Origin: Acidimicrobiia bacterium
Lineage (GTDB): Bacteria; Actinomycetota; Acidimicrobiia; Acidimicrobiales; CATQHL01
Direction of reading: 5' to 3'
Length of the DNA stretch: 5,034 bases
NCBI GenBank assembly: GCA_021296435.1
Contig: JAGWAK010000063.1
Location: forward strand, 10,616-15,649
Positions 1-5,034 of this stretch are shown in pieces; position 1 is the first letter of the stretch, and every line of letters begins with the position of its first letter. Under the pieces are notes generated by a model. The model did no database searches. It was given only the letters and a program-made list of their open reading frames with translations, and had not been told where the DNA came from. A program made the position numbers and the translations under genes.

Positions 1-2376
1 GCGGCCGAGGAGCGCCGCACGACTTGGCGCAACGTGCACCGCCGGCTGGCCGATCTGCGGGCAGGTGTGTACATGCGCACCCTCCTGCGCGAGCCAGTGG
101 CCGGGCTGATGCACTCCCTCATCTACTTCAGCTTCCTGGTGCTCCTGGCGGTGACCATCACGCTGGAGATCGAGCACCAGCTGCCCGACGGCGCCAAGTT
201 CCTCACCGGCCGCGTGTACCAGGGCTACTCCCTCACCGGCGACCTGGCCGGGGCGGTGTTCCTGGTGGGCGTGGCTTGGGCGATCCTGCGGCGCTGGGGA
301 CCCTGGCGGTTGCGCCCGTACCGGATTCGTCAGAAGACCCGGCCCGAGCACGCCGTGATCCTGACGACGATGCTGCTCATCGGCGTCACCGGTTTCGGGG
401 CCGAGGCTTTCCGCATCGCCGAGGCCGGCACACCCTCATTCGAACGCTGGTCGGTTATCGGCTACCCGCTTGCCACCCTCGCCGACGGCCTGAGCAACGT
501 GGCCGGCTGGCACCAGGTGTGGTGGATCCTGCACGTGGTGTCGTTCGTGGTGTTCGTGCTGCTGATCCCGGTCACGATGCTGCGCCACATCTTCACGTCG
601 CCCGTGAACATGTACCTGCGCGACCGGGAACGCCCCAAGGGGGCCATGCGCGAACTGCCGAACCTCATGGAGACCGACCTGGACTCCTTCGGGGCGACGG
701 CGGTCGAGGACTTCACCTGGAAGCAACTCCTGGACCTCGACGCCTGCACGATGTGCGGGCGCTGCACGTCGGTGTGCCCGGCGCACGCCACCGGCAAGCC
801 GCTGGACCCGCGCGAGATCGTCCTGAAGGTGGGCCAGGTGATGGCCGCCAGCGGAACTCCCGCCACATCGCCGCCCATCGGCGCCGACGCCGAGATCACC
901 GTGACGAGCGCCAACGTGTTCGAACGCGTCAGCTCCGAGGAAGTGTGGGCCTGCACCTCGTGCCGCGCCTGTGACGAGATCTGCCCCGTGAACATCGAGA
1001 TCCTCGACAAGATCCTGGACATGCGGCGCTACCTGTCGCTCATGGAGAGCGACTTCCCCACCGAGTTGGGCACCGCCTACCGCTCGATGGAGAACTCCGG
1101 CAATCCGTGGGGCATGGCCCAGTCCGCCCGCGCCGACTGGGCGAGCGACTTCGAGGGCCTCGTAGTACTCGACGGCAGCGACCCCATCGAGGCCGAGTAC
1201 CTGTACTGGGTGGGCTGCGCCGGCAGCTACGACGACAAGAACCGCAAGGTCACCCGCGCCATGACCGAGCTCATGCAGCGGGCCGGCGTGGACTTCGCCG
1301 TGCTGGGGCCCGCCGAGATGTGCACCGGCGACCCGGCGCGACGCTCCGGCAACGAGTACGTGTTCCAAATGCTCGCCATGCAGAACGTGGAGACGCTCAA
1401 CGGCATGGGGGTGCGCAAGATCATCACCCAGTGCCCGCACTGCTTCAACACCCTCGGCAACGAGTACCCGCAGCTCGGAGGCCACTACGAGGTGATCCAT
1501 CACAGCCAGCTGCTGGAGCAACTGACCGACAGCGGCCGCCTCGACCTGTCAAAGGCCCGGCTGCCCGAGCGCCTCGTCTACCACGACTCCTGCTACCTGG
1601 GCCGGCACAATGACGTGTACCTGTCGCCGCGCCGGGTGGTGGGATCCATCGGCGGCCTTGAGGTGGTTGAGGCCCCCCGCAACGGCACCAAGGGCATGTG
1701 CTGCGGCGCCGGCGGCGCGCGCATGTGGATGGAGGAGCACGTCGGTGAGCAGGTCAACGTGGTCCGCAGCCGGGAGCTGCTCGCCACCGGTGCCGACCGC
1801 ATCGCCACCGCCTGCCCGTTCTGCTACGTGATGATCGACGACGGTGTGCGCGGCGAGGGGGTGGAGCCCGAAGACGTGAACGTCGGCGACATCGCGCTGC
1901 ACGTTCTGGAGGCCATCCACCGGGGCGAGGAAGAGGCGGCGGAGCGGCGCGACACCGAGCTAATCCCGGCGGTGGTCGTCGGCGAACCCGCAACGACCGG
2001 CGTGCCGGTGGCCGGTTCGGTCTCCGGGTTGGATCTTGCTCCGATGGCGCGGCTGCGGCCCTCCCCCACCCGGGACGCCCCGGCTACCGCACCCGCAGGG
2101 GTACCGGCTCCGGTGCCGGTGCCACCGTCACCGGCACCGGCGAGAGAGACGGGCGCCCGCCGGCACGACAACCTGCGGCTCATCAAGGGCACCGATCCCA
2201 TGCTGCTGGCCGAGTTGGCCAAGCAGGGAATCACGGGATACGACCAGATCGCCGGGCTCGATGACGCGGGGGTGGAGGCGCTGGAGGAGGCCATCGGCGC
2301 GCCGGGCCGCATCCAGAAGTGGAACTGGGTGGCGCAGGCGCAGGATCTGCTGGAGCGCTTCGGAGCCGAGGACTGA
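1..2376 (+). CDS. Membrane heterodisulfide reductase-like Fe-S oxidoreductase (EtfD/EMO-like), 5' partial
   Basis: Probable membrane enzyme passing electrons between a soluble donor (ETF is the donor for the best-known relatives) and menaquinone. The frame is open from base 1. The GTG at 34 has no ribosome site and the family normally carries more N-terminal sequence, so the true start lies upstream; 791 residues are visible. Seen in order: four hydrophobic helices (about nt 106-170, 238-300, 352-417, 505-583), NarI-like, with histidine codons at 112, 532 and 586 as haem b candidates; two ferredoxin motifs CX2CX2CX3CP (nt 745-780 and 952-987); CCG domain 1 (about 1201-1550; Cys at 1216, 1321, 1432, 1441); CCG domain 2 (about 1576-1830; Cys at 1591, 1699, 1702, 1813, 1822, including CCGAGGARMWMEE); a Pro/Ala-rich linker (about 2050-2160); and a helix-hairpin-helix-like tail (2164-2370). 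The CCG domains closely resemble M. tuberculosis Rv0338c (EtfD), as recalled. The ETF-menaquinone role is inferred from that family; no etfAB genes are in view. Other donors, such as lactate or glycolate dehydrogenase modules, are possible. Confidence 0.9.
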   Translation, partial: AAEERRTTWRNVHRRLADLRAGVYMRTLLREPVAGLMHSLIYFSFLVLLAVTITLEIEHQLPDGAKFLTGRVYQGYSLTGDLAGAVFLVGVAWAILRRWGPWRLRPYRIRQKTRPEHAVILTTMLLIGVTGFGAEAFRIAEAGTPSFERWSVIGYPLATLADGLSNVAGWHQVWWILHVVSFVVFVLLIPVTMLRHIFTSPVNMYLRDRERPKGAMRELPNLMETDLDSFGATAVEDFTWKQLLDLDACTMCGRCTSVCPAHATGKPLDPREIVLKVGQVMAASGTPATSPPIGADAEITVTSANVFERVSSEEVWACTSCRACDEICPVNIEILDKILDMRRYLSLMESDFPTELGTAYRSMENSGNPWGMAQSARADWASDFEGLVVLDGSDPIEAEYLYWVGCAGSYDDKNRKVTRAMTELMQRAGVDFAVLGPAEMCTGDPARRSGNEYVFQMLAMQNVETLNGMGVRKIITQCPHCFNTLGNEYPQLGGHYEVIHHSQLLEQLTDSGRLDLSKARLPERLVYHDSCYLGRHNDVYLSPRRVVGSIGGLEVVEAPRNGTKGMCCGAGGARMWMEEHVGEQVNVVRSRELLATGADRIATACPFCYVMIDDGVRGEGVEPEDVNVGDIALHVLEAIHRGEEEAAERRDTELIPAVVVGEPATTGVPVAGSVSGLDLAPMARLRPSPTRDAPATAPAGVPAPVPVPPSPAPARETGARRHDNLRLIKGTDPMLLAELAKQGITGYDQIAGLDDAGVEALEEAIGAPGRIQKWNWVAQAQDLLERFGAED
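2110..2140. repeat. Perfect 12-bp inverted repeat inside the Fe-S oxidoreductase gene
   Basis: The left arm 2110-2121 (CCGGTGCCGGTG) is the exact reverse complement of the right arm 2129-2140 (CACCGGCACCGG), separated by a 7-base loop. It lies in the Pro/Ala/Val-rich linker between the second CCG domain and the C-terminal module, coding for a PVPVPPSPAP-like stretch. The RNA could form a very GC-rich hairpin. It may simply result from alternating Pro (CCG), Val (GTG) and Ala (GCA) codons. No U-tract follows, so it does not look like an intrinsic terminator. Confidence 0.85.
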
Positions 2377-2386
2377 CTGCGGTCAG
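2373..2386. terminator. Short inverted repeat over the convergent stop codons (weak, possibly bidirectional)
   Basis: CTGAC (2373-2377) and GTCAG (2382-2386) can pair around a 4-base loop. The arms contain both TGA stops: the oxidoreductase stop at 2374-2376 and the dcd stop at 2383-2385. Only 6 bp separate the two genes, so any terminator must overlap coding sequence. The stem is only 5 bp and no T-run follows on either strand, so terminator function is uncertain. Part of the symmetry is simply two facing TGA codons. Confidence 0.25.
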
Positions 2387-2943
2387 AAGTTCTCCCAGTA
2401 GCGGCTGGGAATCGGACCGACCTGGCCCTGGTACTTGGAGCCGACCGCCCGTGAGCCGTAGGGGTTGTCCGCGGCGGTGCTCATGGCGATGAAGCTGATC
2501 TGGCCGATCTTCATGCCCGGGTAGAGCGTGATCGGCAGGTTCGCCACGTTCGAGAGTTCCAGCGTGAGTTGACCCTGCCAGCCGGCGTCCACGAACCCGG
2601 CGGTGGAGTGAATCAACAGCCCGAGCCGGCCCAGGCTCGACTTGCCCTCGAGGCGCCCGACCAGATCGTCAGGCAGGCTCACCCGTTCGAGCGTGCAGCC
2701 CAGCACGAACTCGCCGGGGTGCAGGATGAACACGCCGTCGGGGTCGATCTCCAAGGGTTCGGTCAGCGTCCCGAGATCCTTCTTGACGTCGATGCAGCCC
2801 ATCGTGTGGTTCCGGAAGACCCGGAAGTAGCGGTCGAGGCGCAGATCCACCGAGGAGGGTTGGACAGCGTCGTCGGCCAGCGGTTCGATGGCGACACGCC
2901 CGAGGGCGATCTGCTCGCGGATGGACCGATCGGACAGAATCAT
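2383..2943 (-). CDS. dcd: dCTP deaminase, probably bifunctional dUMP-forming (DCD-DUT)
   Basis: Cytosolic pyrimidine nucleotide enzyme that deaminates dCTP and, in the mycobacterial/methanogen subtype, also removes pyrophosphate, giving dUMP for thymidylate synthesis. The 186-residue length is normal for the trimeric family. Seen: the family N-terminus MILSDRSIR; QPSSVDLRL (28-36); HPGEFVLG (75-82); RLEGKSSLGRLGLL (97-110) with the Ser/Arg phosphate-binding residues; HSTAGFVDAG (112-121); LTLELSNVANLPITLYPGMKIGQ (126-148) with the catalytic Glu at 129; and GSKYQGQ (168-174) near the C-terminus. HSTAGFVD followed by ELSNVANLPITL matches the M. tuberculosis bifunctional enzyme and differs from E. 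coli Dcd (HVTAHRIDPG), so the bifunctional call is favoured by inference. The start at 2943 gives the canonical N-terminus but has no well-spaced Shine-Dalgarno; it may be leaderless. It is divergent from the aminotransferase gene and ends 6 bp from the convergent oxidoreductase gene. Confidence 0.96.
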   Translation of the reverse strand: MILSDRSIREQIALGRVAIEPLADDAVQPSSVDLRLDRYFRVFRNHTMGCIDVKKDLGTLTEPLEIDPDGVFILHPGEFVLGCTLERVSLPDDLVGRLEGKSSLGRLGLLIHSTAGFVDAGWQGQLTLELSNVANLPITLYPGMKIGQISFIAMSTAADNPYGSRAVGSKYQGQVGPIPSRYWENF

Positions 2944-2993
2944 TCCCTGGCGACGTTACCCTCGAATCGTCCCGGATCGAAAGGAGCAGGCGC
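2944..2993. promoter_or_regulatory. Divergent promoter region between dcd and the aminotransferase gene
   Basis: This 50-bp gap must hold the start signals for both genes unless promoters lie within the coding regions. A TANNNT box, TACCCT, sits at 2957-2962 on the + strand, and TAACGT occupies 2958-2953 on the - strand. The two share the TA step at 2957-2958, giving the pattern ANNNTANNNT at 2953-2962. The + box would start RNA near 2969-2970, leaving a leader of about 24 bases that includes the ribosome site. The - box would start RNA at about 2944-2946, essentially at the dcd ATG. No good -35 hexamer was found for either direction. This is sequence-pattern inference only, and TANNNT matches arise by chance. 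Confidence 0.4.
2981..2986 (+). promoter_or_regulatory. Ribosome binding site of the aminotransferase gene
   Basis: AAGGAG lies 7 bases before the ATG at 2994. This strong, well-spaced Shine-Dalgarno decides the start and contrasts with the divergent dcd, which lacks one. Confidence 0.85.
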
Positions 2994-4199
2994 ATGCCGA
3001 ACGCGTTCCTCCATCCGTTCTCGCCGCCGACCCTGGAGCGGTACATCAACCTCGTGCGTGGCAGGGGATGCACCGTCTGGGACGACGCCGGCAAGAGCTA
3101 CCTGGACGCCATGGCCAGCCTCTGGTACTGCCAGGCGGGACACGGCCGGACCGAGATCATCGACGCCGTCGCCAACCAGATGCGCAACCTGGAGGCCTAC
3201 AACACGTTCGCTCCGTTCACGAACCCCGCGGCGGAGGAAGTCTCGGCCATGATCGTCGAGCGCTCCCCGCTCCCCGACGGACGGGTGTTCCTGTGCTGCT
3301 CGGGCTCGGAGGCCGTGGACACCGCGTTGAAGATCGCCCGCCAGTGGCACCGGCTGCAAGGCGACCTCGGGCGGCAAACCGTGATCAACCGCACGAACGG
3401 CTACCACGGCACCAACTTCGGCGGCACGACAGCCCAGGGCATCGCCCCCAACCGCGAGGGCTGGGGCGACCTCGTGCCCCACTTCACCGAGGTGCCCCAC
3501 GATGACTTGGAGGCCGCGGCGGTGGCGATGGCCGCTCAGGACGAGCAGTTGGCCGCGGTGATTTCCGAACCGCTGCAGGGTGCCGGCGGGGTATGGCCGC
3601 CTGCCGAGGGCTACCTGGAGGGCCTGCGGCGGCTCTGCGACACCCACGGGGCGCTGCTGATCCTCGACGAGGTGATCTGCGGCTTCGGGCGCACTGGGGA
3701 ATGGTTCGGCGCGCAGCACTACGGCGTCACCCCCGACATCATGACCTTCGCCAAGGGAGTCACCTCCGGCTACCAGCCGCTGGCCGGGGTGATCCTGTCG
3801 CGGCGGGTCTGCGAAACCTTCGAGTCCCAGCCGGCCGGCTTCCTGCTGCGCACCGGCTACACCTACTCGGGGCACCCCGCGGCCTGCGCCGCCGGCGTGG
3901 CGAACCTGAACCTCATGGACGCCGAGGGCCTGCCGGGGCGGGCGGCGCACATCGGCGAGCGCATCTCGGGCGGCCTCCGGGCGCTGGCCGCCGACGGGCT
4001 CGTGGCCGGCTACAGGGGTACCGGCGCCGTCTGGGCCGCCGAGTTGGGCCGCGACTCCGCCGGGGTGCGCGCCAAGATCCTGGAGGCAGGGGTCATCGTG
4101 CGCCCCATCGGCACCGCCCTGGCGATGTGCCCGCCCCTGATCATCAGCGACGCCGAGATCGACCGCGTCATCGACACCATGGCCGCCGCCTTGCGCTGA
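2994..4199 (+). CDS. Class III PLP-dependent aminotransferase (omega-transaminase-like)
   Basis: Cytosolic fold-type I PLP enzyme moving an amino group from an amine or omega-amino acid to a keto acid, probably pyruvate or a similar acceptor. The exact substrate cannot be read from sequence. Seen in the 401 residues: WDDAGKSYLDAMASLWY (29-45), typical of the N-terminal active-site loop; the PLP phosphate loop SGSEAV (103-108); YHG (137-139), the cofactor-stacking aromatic region; SEPLQG (191-196); ILDEV (223-227) with Asp225 to the pyridine nitrogen; the Schiff-base Lys254 in TFAKGVTSGYQPL (codon at 3753); YTYSGHPAACAA (289-300); and RPIG followed by PPLII (370-384), where Arg370 sits where omega-transaminases have their substrate-carboxylate arginine. 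The catalytic set is complete. At 401 residues it is somewhat shorter than many members (about 420-460). AAGGAG 7 bases upstream supports the start. Beta-alanine/pyruvate, diamine and BioA-like alternatives remain open; no biotin, polyamine or taurine genes adjoin it. Confidence 0.93.
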   Translation: MPNAFLHPFSPPTLERYINLVRGRGCTVWDDAGKSYLDAMASLWYCQAGHGRTEIIDAVANQMRNLEAYNTFAPFTNPAAEEVSAMIVERSPLPDGRVFLCCSGSEAVDTALKIARQWHRLQGDLGRQTVINRTNGYHGTNFGGTTAQGIAPNREGWGDLVPHFTEVPHDDLEAAAVAMAAQDEQLAAVISEPLQGAGGVWPPAEGYLEGLRRLCDTHGALLILDEVICGFGRTGEWFGAQHYGVTPDIMTFAKGVTSGYQPLAGVILSRRVCETFESQPAGFLLRTGYTYSGHPAACAAGVANLNLMDAEGLPGRAAHIGERISGGLRALAADGLVAGYRGTGAVWAAELGRDSAGVRAKILEAGVIVRPIGTALAMCPPLIISDAEIDRVIDTMAAALR

Positions 4200-4215
4200 C
4201 CGCCGCTCAGGCGGT
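4199..4215. terminator. Inverted repeat at the convergent aminotransferase/L,D-transpeptidase junction
   Basis: ACCGCC (4199-4204) and GGCGGT (4210-4215) form a 6-bp GC-rich stem with a 5-base loop. The hairpin begins in the aminotransferase TGA (4197-4199), spans the whole 7-bp gap and contains the transpeptidase stop (complement of 4207-4209) in its loop. It could act on RNA from either direction, but neither strand shows a following T-run. Intrinsic termination is therefore weak or needs a factor. Confidence 0.35.
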
Positions 4216-5034
4216 GATGTTCACCACCGTGCCGAGGGGGGCGGTGCGGGCGATGACCTCGATGATGTTGTTGGGGATGCGGATGCAGCCGTTCGAGAGG
4301 GCCTCGCCGATGCGGTCGGGAATGTGCGTGCCGTGCAGGGCGATGCGCGGCAACCCGCCGCTGAAACTGTCCAGCGCCTCACTGAAGAACGACAGCATCA
4401 AGATCCAATCCCCCAACACCACGCTGGCGTTCTGCTGGCTGTGATTCGGCAACTTCTCCACGATGAAGCCCCGCAGCGCCGGTGTCGGCGTGTTCGGTCT
4501 GCCCACGATGGCGCGCGTATAGGTCACCAGGTCGTCGCCGTCGAAGAGGGCCACGAGGCGGTCCGAGAGGTCGATGAGGACGTGGTGGTTCACCGTGGAC
4601 CAGGTGAAGTTCTCCGTGCGGACCCAGCCGCGGCTGCCGTTGGGACGGACGGGTAGTTCCACCTCGGCCCACTCGTTGCCCGGCCAGGTCTGGATTACTC
4701 GCAACACCAAGCGGTTGCCGCGGAAGGTGTAGCTCCAGACCTCGCCGTCGCGGAACGACACCCGGTCCCCTTCGGGGACGTCGTACACCGGGATGATGCC
4801 GTTCACGGTCTCCTTGGAGACGAGGACGGTGACGGGACTCCACGAGGGTGTCGCCGGTGGCTGCAGTGGCTGAGTCGTCGGGGGCGGCGGTGGGGGCGGT
4901 GGTGGATCCGGGGGGGGGTCAGGCGCCGGCGGATCTGACACCTCGGGGTCGTCAGCAGGCTCCGGGGGCGCGCGAGGCGCGGGCGGGGCCGGAGGCTCGG
5001 GAGGCTCGGGCGGGGCCGGCGGATCCGGAGGCGG
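4207..5034 (-). CDS. L,D-transpeptidase (YkuD domain) with SH3-like domain and Pro-rich linker, 5' partial
   Basis: Probable extracytoplasmic enzyme forming 3-3 peptidoglycan cross-links or attaching proteins to the wall. The frame stays open to the window edge. The GTG at 4941 lies within proline-rich sequence and has no ribosome site, so the real start and any signal or lipoprotein peptide lie beyond 5034; 275 residues are visible. Seen: a linker of about 60 residues rich in Pro with Ala, Glu and Asp (5034 to about 4850), including nine consecutive prolines; an SH3-like segment from about 4830 to 4600 (IPVYDVPEG; WAEVELPVRPNGSRGWVRTENF); then the YkuD catalytic domain from about 4590 to the stop. 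That domain contains IALHGTHIP (His codon at 4335-4333) and SNGCIRIPN with the nucleophile Cys at 4287-4285. The His-to-Ser spacing of 12 residues equals that of B. subtilis YkuD, which as recalled has SKGC, so Asn in place of the common SHGC His need not abolish activity. It converges on the aminotransferase gene with a 7-bp gap. Substrate and cell position are inferred from the family. Confidence 0.92.
   Translation of the reverse strand, partial: PPPDPPAPPEPPEPPAPPAPRAPPEPADDPEVSDPPAPDPPPDPPPPPPPPPTTQPLQPPATPSWSPVTVLVSKETVNGIIPVYDVPEGDRVSFRDGEVWSYTFRGNRLVLRVIQTWPGNEWAEVELPVRPNGSRGWVRTENFTWSTVNHHVLIDLSDRLVALFDGDDLVTYTRAIVGRPNTPTPALRGFIVEKLPNHSQQNASVVLGDWILMLSFFSEALDSFSGGLPRIALHGTHIPDRIGEALSNGCIRIPNNIIEVIARTAPLGTVVNITA
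4879..5034. repeat. Low-complexity G-run tract coding the Pro-rich linker
   Basis: The + strand is an almost unbroken G/C tract with runs of G: five at 4880-4884, five at 4892-4896, nine at 4910-4918, four at 4945-4948, five at 4964-4968 and four at 4985-4988. Exact direct repeats are in frame with the gene: GGAGGCTCG at 4991-4999 and 5000-5008 (tandem), GGGCGGGGCCGG at 4981-4992 and 5008-5019 (27 bp apart), and GCCGGCGGATC at 4925-4935 and 5015-5025 (90 bp apart). This suggests growth by small in-frame duplications. The mRNA is the C-rich strand and the template strand is G-rich. Confidence 0.8.

Noticed and set aside
24..974. Open frame of 316 codons on the + strand overlapping the oxidoreductase gene
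   Set aside because: The Arg/Pro/Gly/His-rich translation has no recognisable motif and is out of frame with the supported gene.
436..1521. Long open frame of 361 codons on the - strand opposite the oxidoreductase gene
   Set aside because: It lies antisense to a strongly supported gene with conserved cysteine motifs. The His/Val/Ala/Gly/Arg-rich translation shows no domain and is typical of high-GC shadow frames.
34..2376. Taking the GTG at 34 as the true start of the Fe-S oxidoreductase
   Set aside because: There is no Shine-Dalgarno before it, the frame is open to base 1, the upstream residues read as a plausible charged cytoplasmic segment, and family members have more N-terminal sequence.
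2569..3252. Open frame of 227 codons on the + strand over dcd and the aminotransferase start
   Set aside because: It is antisense to clear dcd motifs and out of frame with the aminotransferase gene, with no domain or ribosome site.
2940..3950. Open frame of 336 codons on the - strand opposite the aminotransferase gene
   Set aside because: It is antisense to a gene with a complete PLP-binding motif set, and its own translation is low-complexity with no family resemblance.
4207..4941. Taking the GTG at 4941 as the start of the L,D-transpeptidase
   Set aside because: It lies inside a proline-rich linker that continues unbroken to the window edge, has no ribosome site, and would leave a secreted-type enzyme without a signal peptide.
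1..5034. A linked defence, biosynthetic or mobile system across the window
   Set aside because: The four genes alternate in strand, come from unrelated housekeeping or metabolic families, and show no transposase, integrase, toxin-antitoxin pair, CRISPR repeat or tRNA-associated junction.

Overview
The window is G+C-rich DNA with tightly packed genes, strong G/C preference at third codon positions and GTG among the possible starts. The gene set points to a high-GC Actinomycetota. The cues are a dCTP deaminase of the mycobacterial bifunctional type, an EtfD/Rv0338c-like membrane iron-sulfur oxidoreductase, and a secreted L,D-transpeptidase behind a proline-rich linker. An Acidimicrobiia-like lineage would fit, but the window alone cannot fix this. 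There are no RNA genes, mobile elements, CRISPR arrays or integration signs.

Layout. (1) Bases 1-2376, + strand: a 5'-truncated membrane electron-transfer protein. It has four visible membrane helices with candidate haem b histidines, two [4Fe-4S] motifs, two CCG (heterodisulfide reductase-type) domains, a Pro/Ala-rich linker and a C-terminal helix-hairpin-helix-like module. (2) Bases 2383-2943, - strand: dcd, probably making dUMP directly from dCTP. (3) Bases 2944-2993: a 50-bp divergent promoter region whose two candidate -10 boxes share one TA step. (4) Bases 2994-4199, + strand: a class III PLP-dependent aminotransferase. (5) Bases 4207-5034, - strand: a 5'-truncated L,D-transpeptidase with an SH3-like domain, preceded by a long proline-rich linker that runs out of the window.

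The four genes alternate in direction: convergent, divergent, convergent. Both convergent junctions are extremely tight (6 and 7 bp) and each holds a small inverted repeat over the stop codons. No operon is visible. The genes belong to unrelated processes: respiration/acyl-CoA electron transfer, thymidylate precursor supply, amine or amino-acid metabolism, and cell-wall cross-linking. There is no evidence of one shared system. I did not find a convincing new multi-gene system. The best leads are the Fe-S oxidoreductase with its fused C-terminal module, the shared-TA divergent promoter with a probably leaderless dcd, and the low-complexity G-run tract inside the transpeptidase gene.
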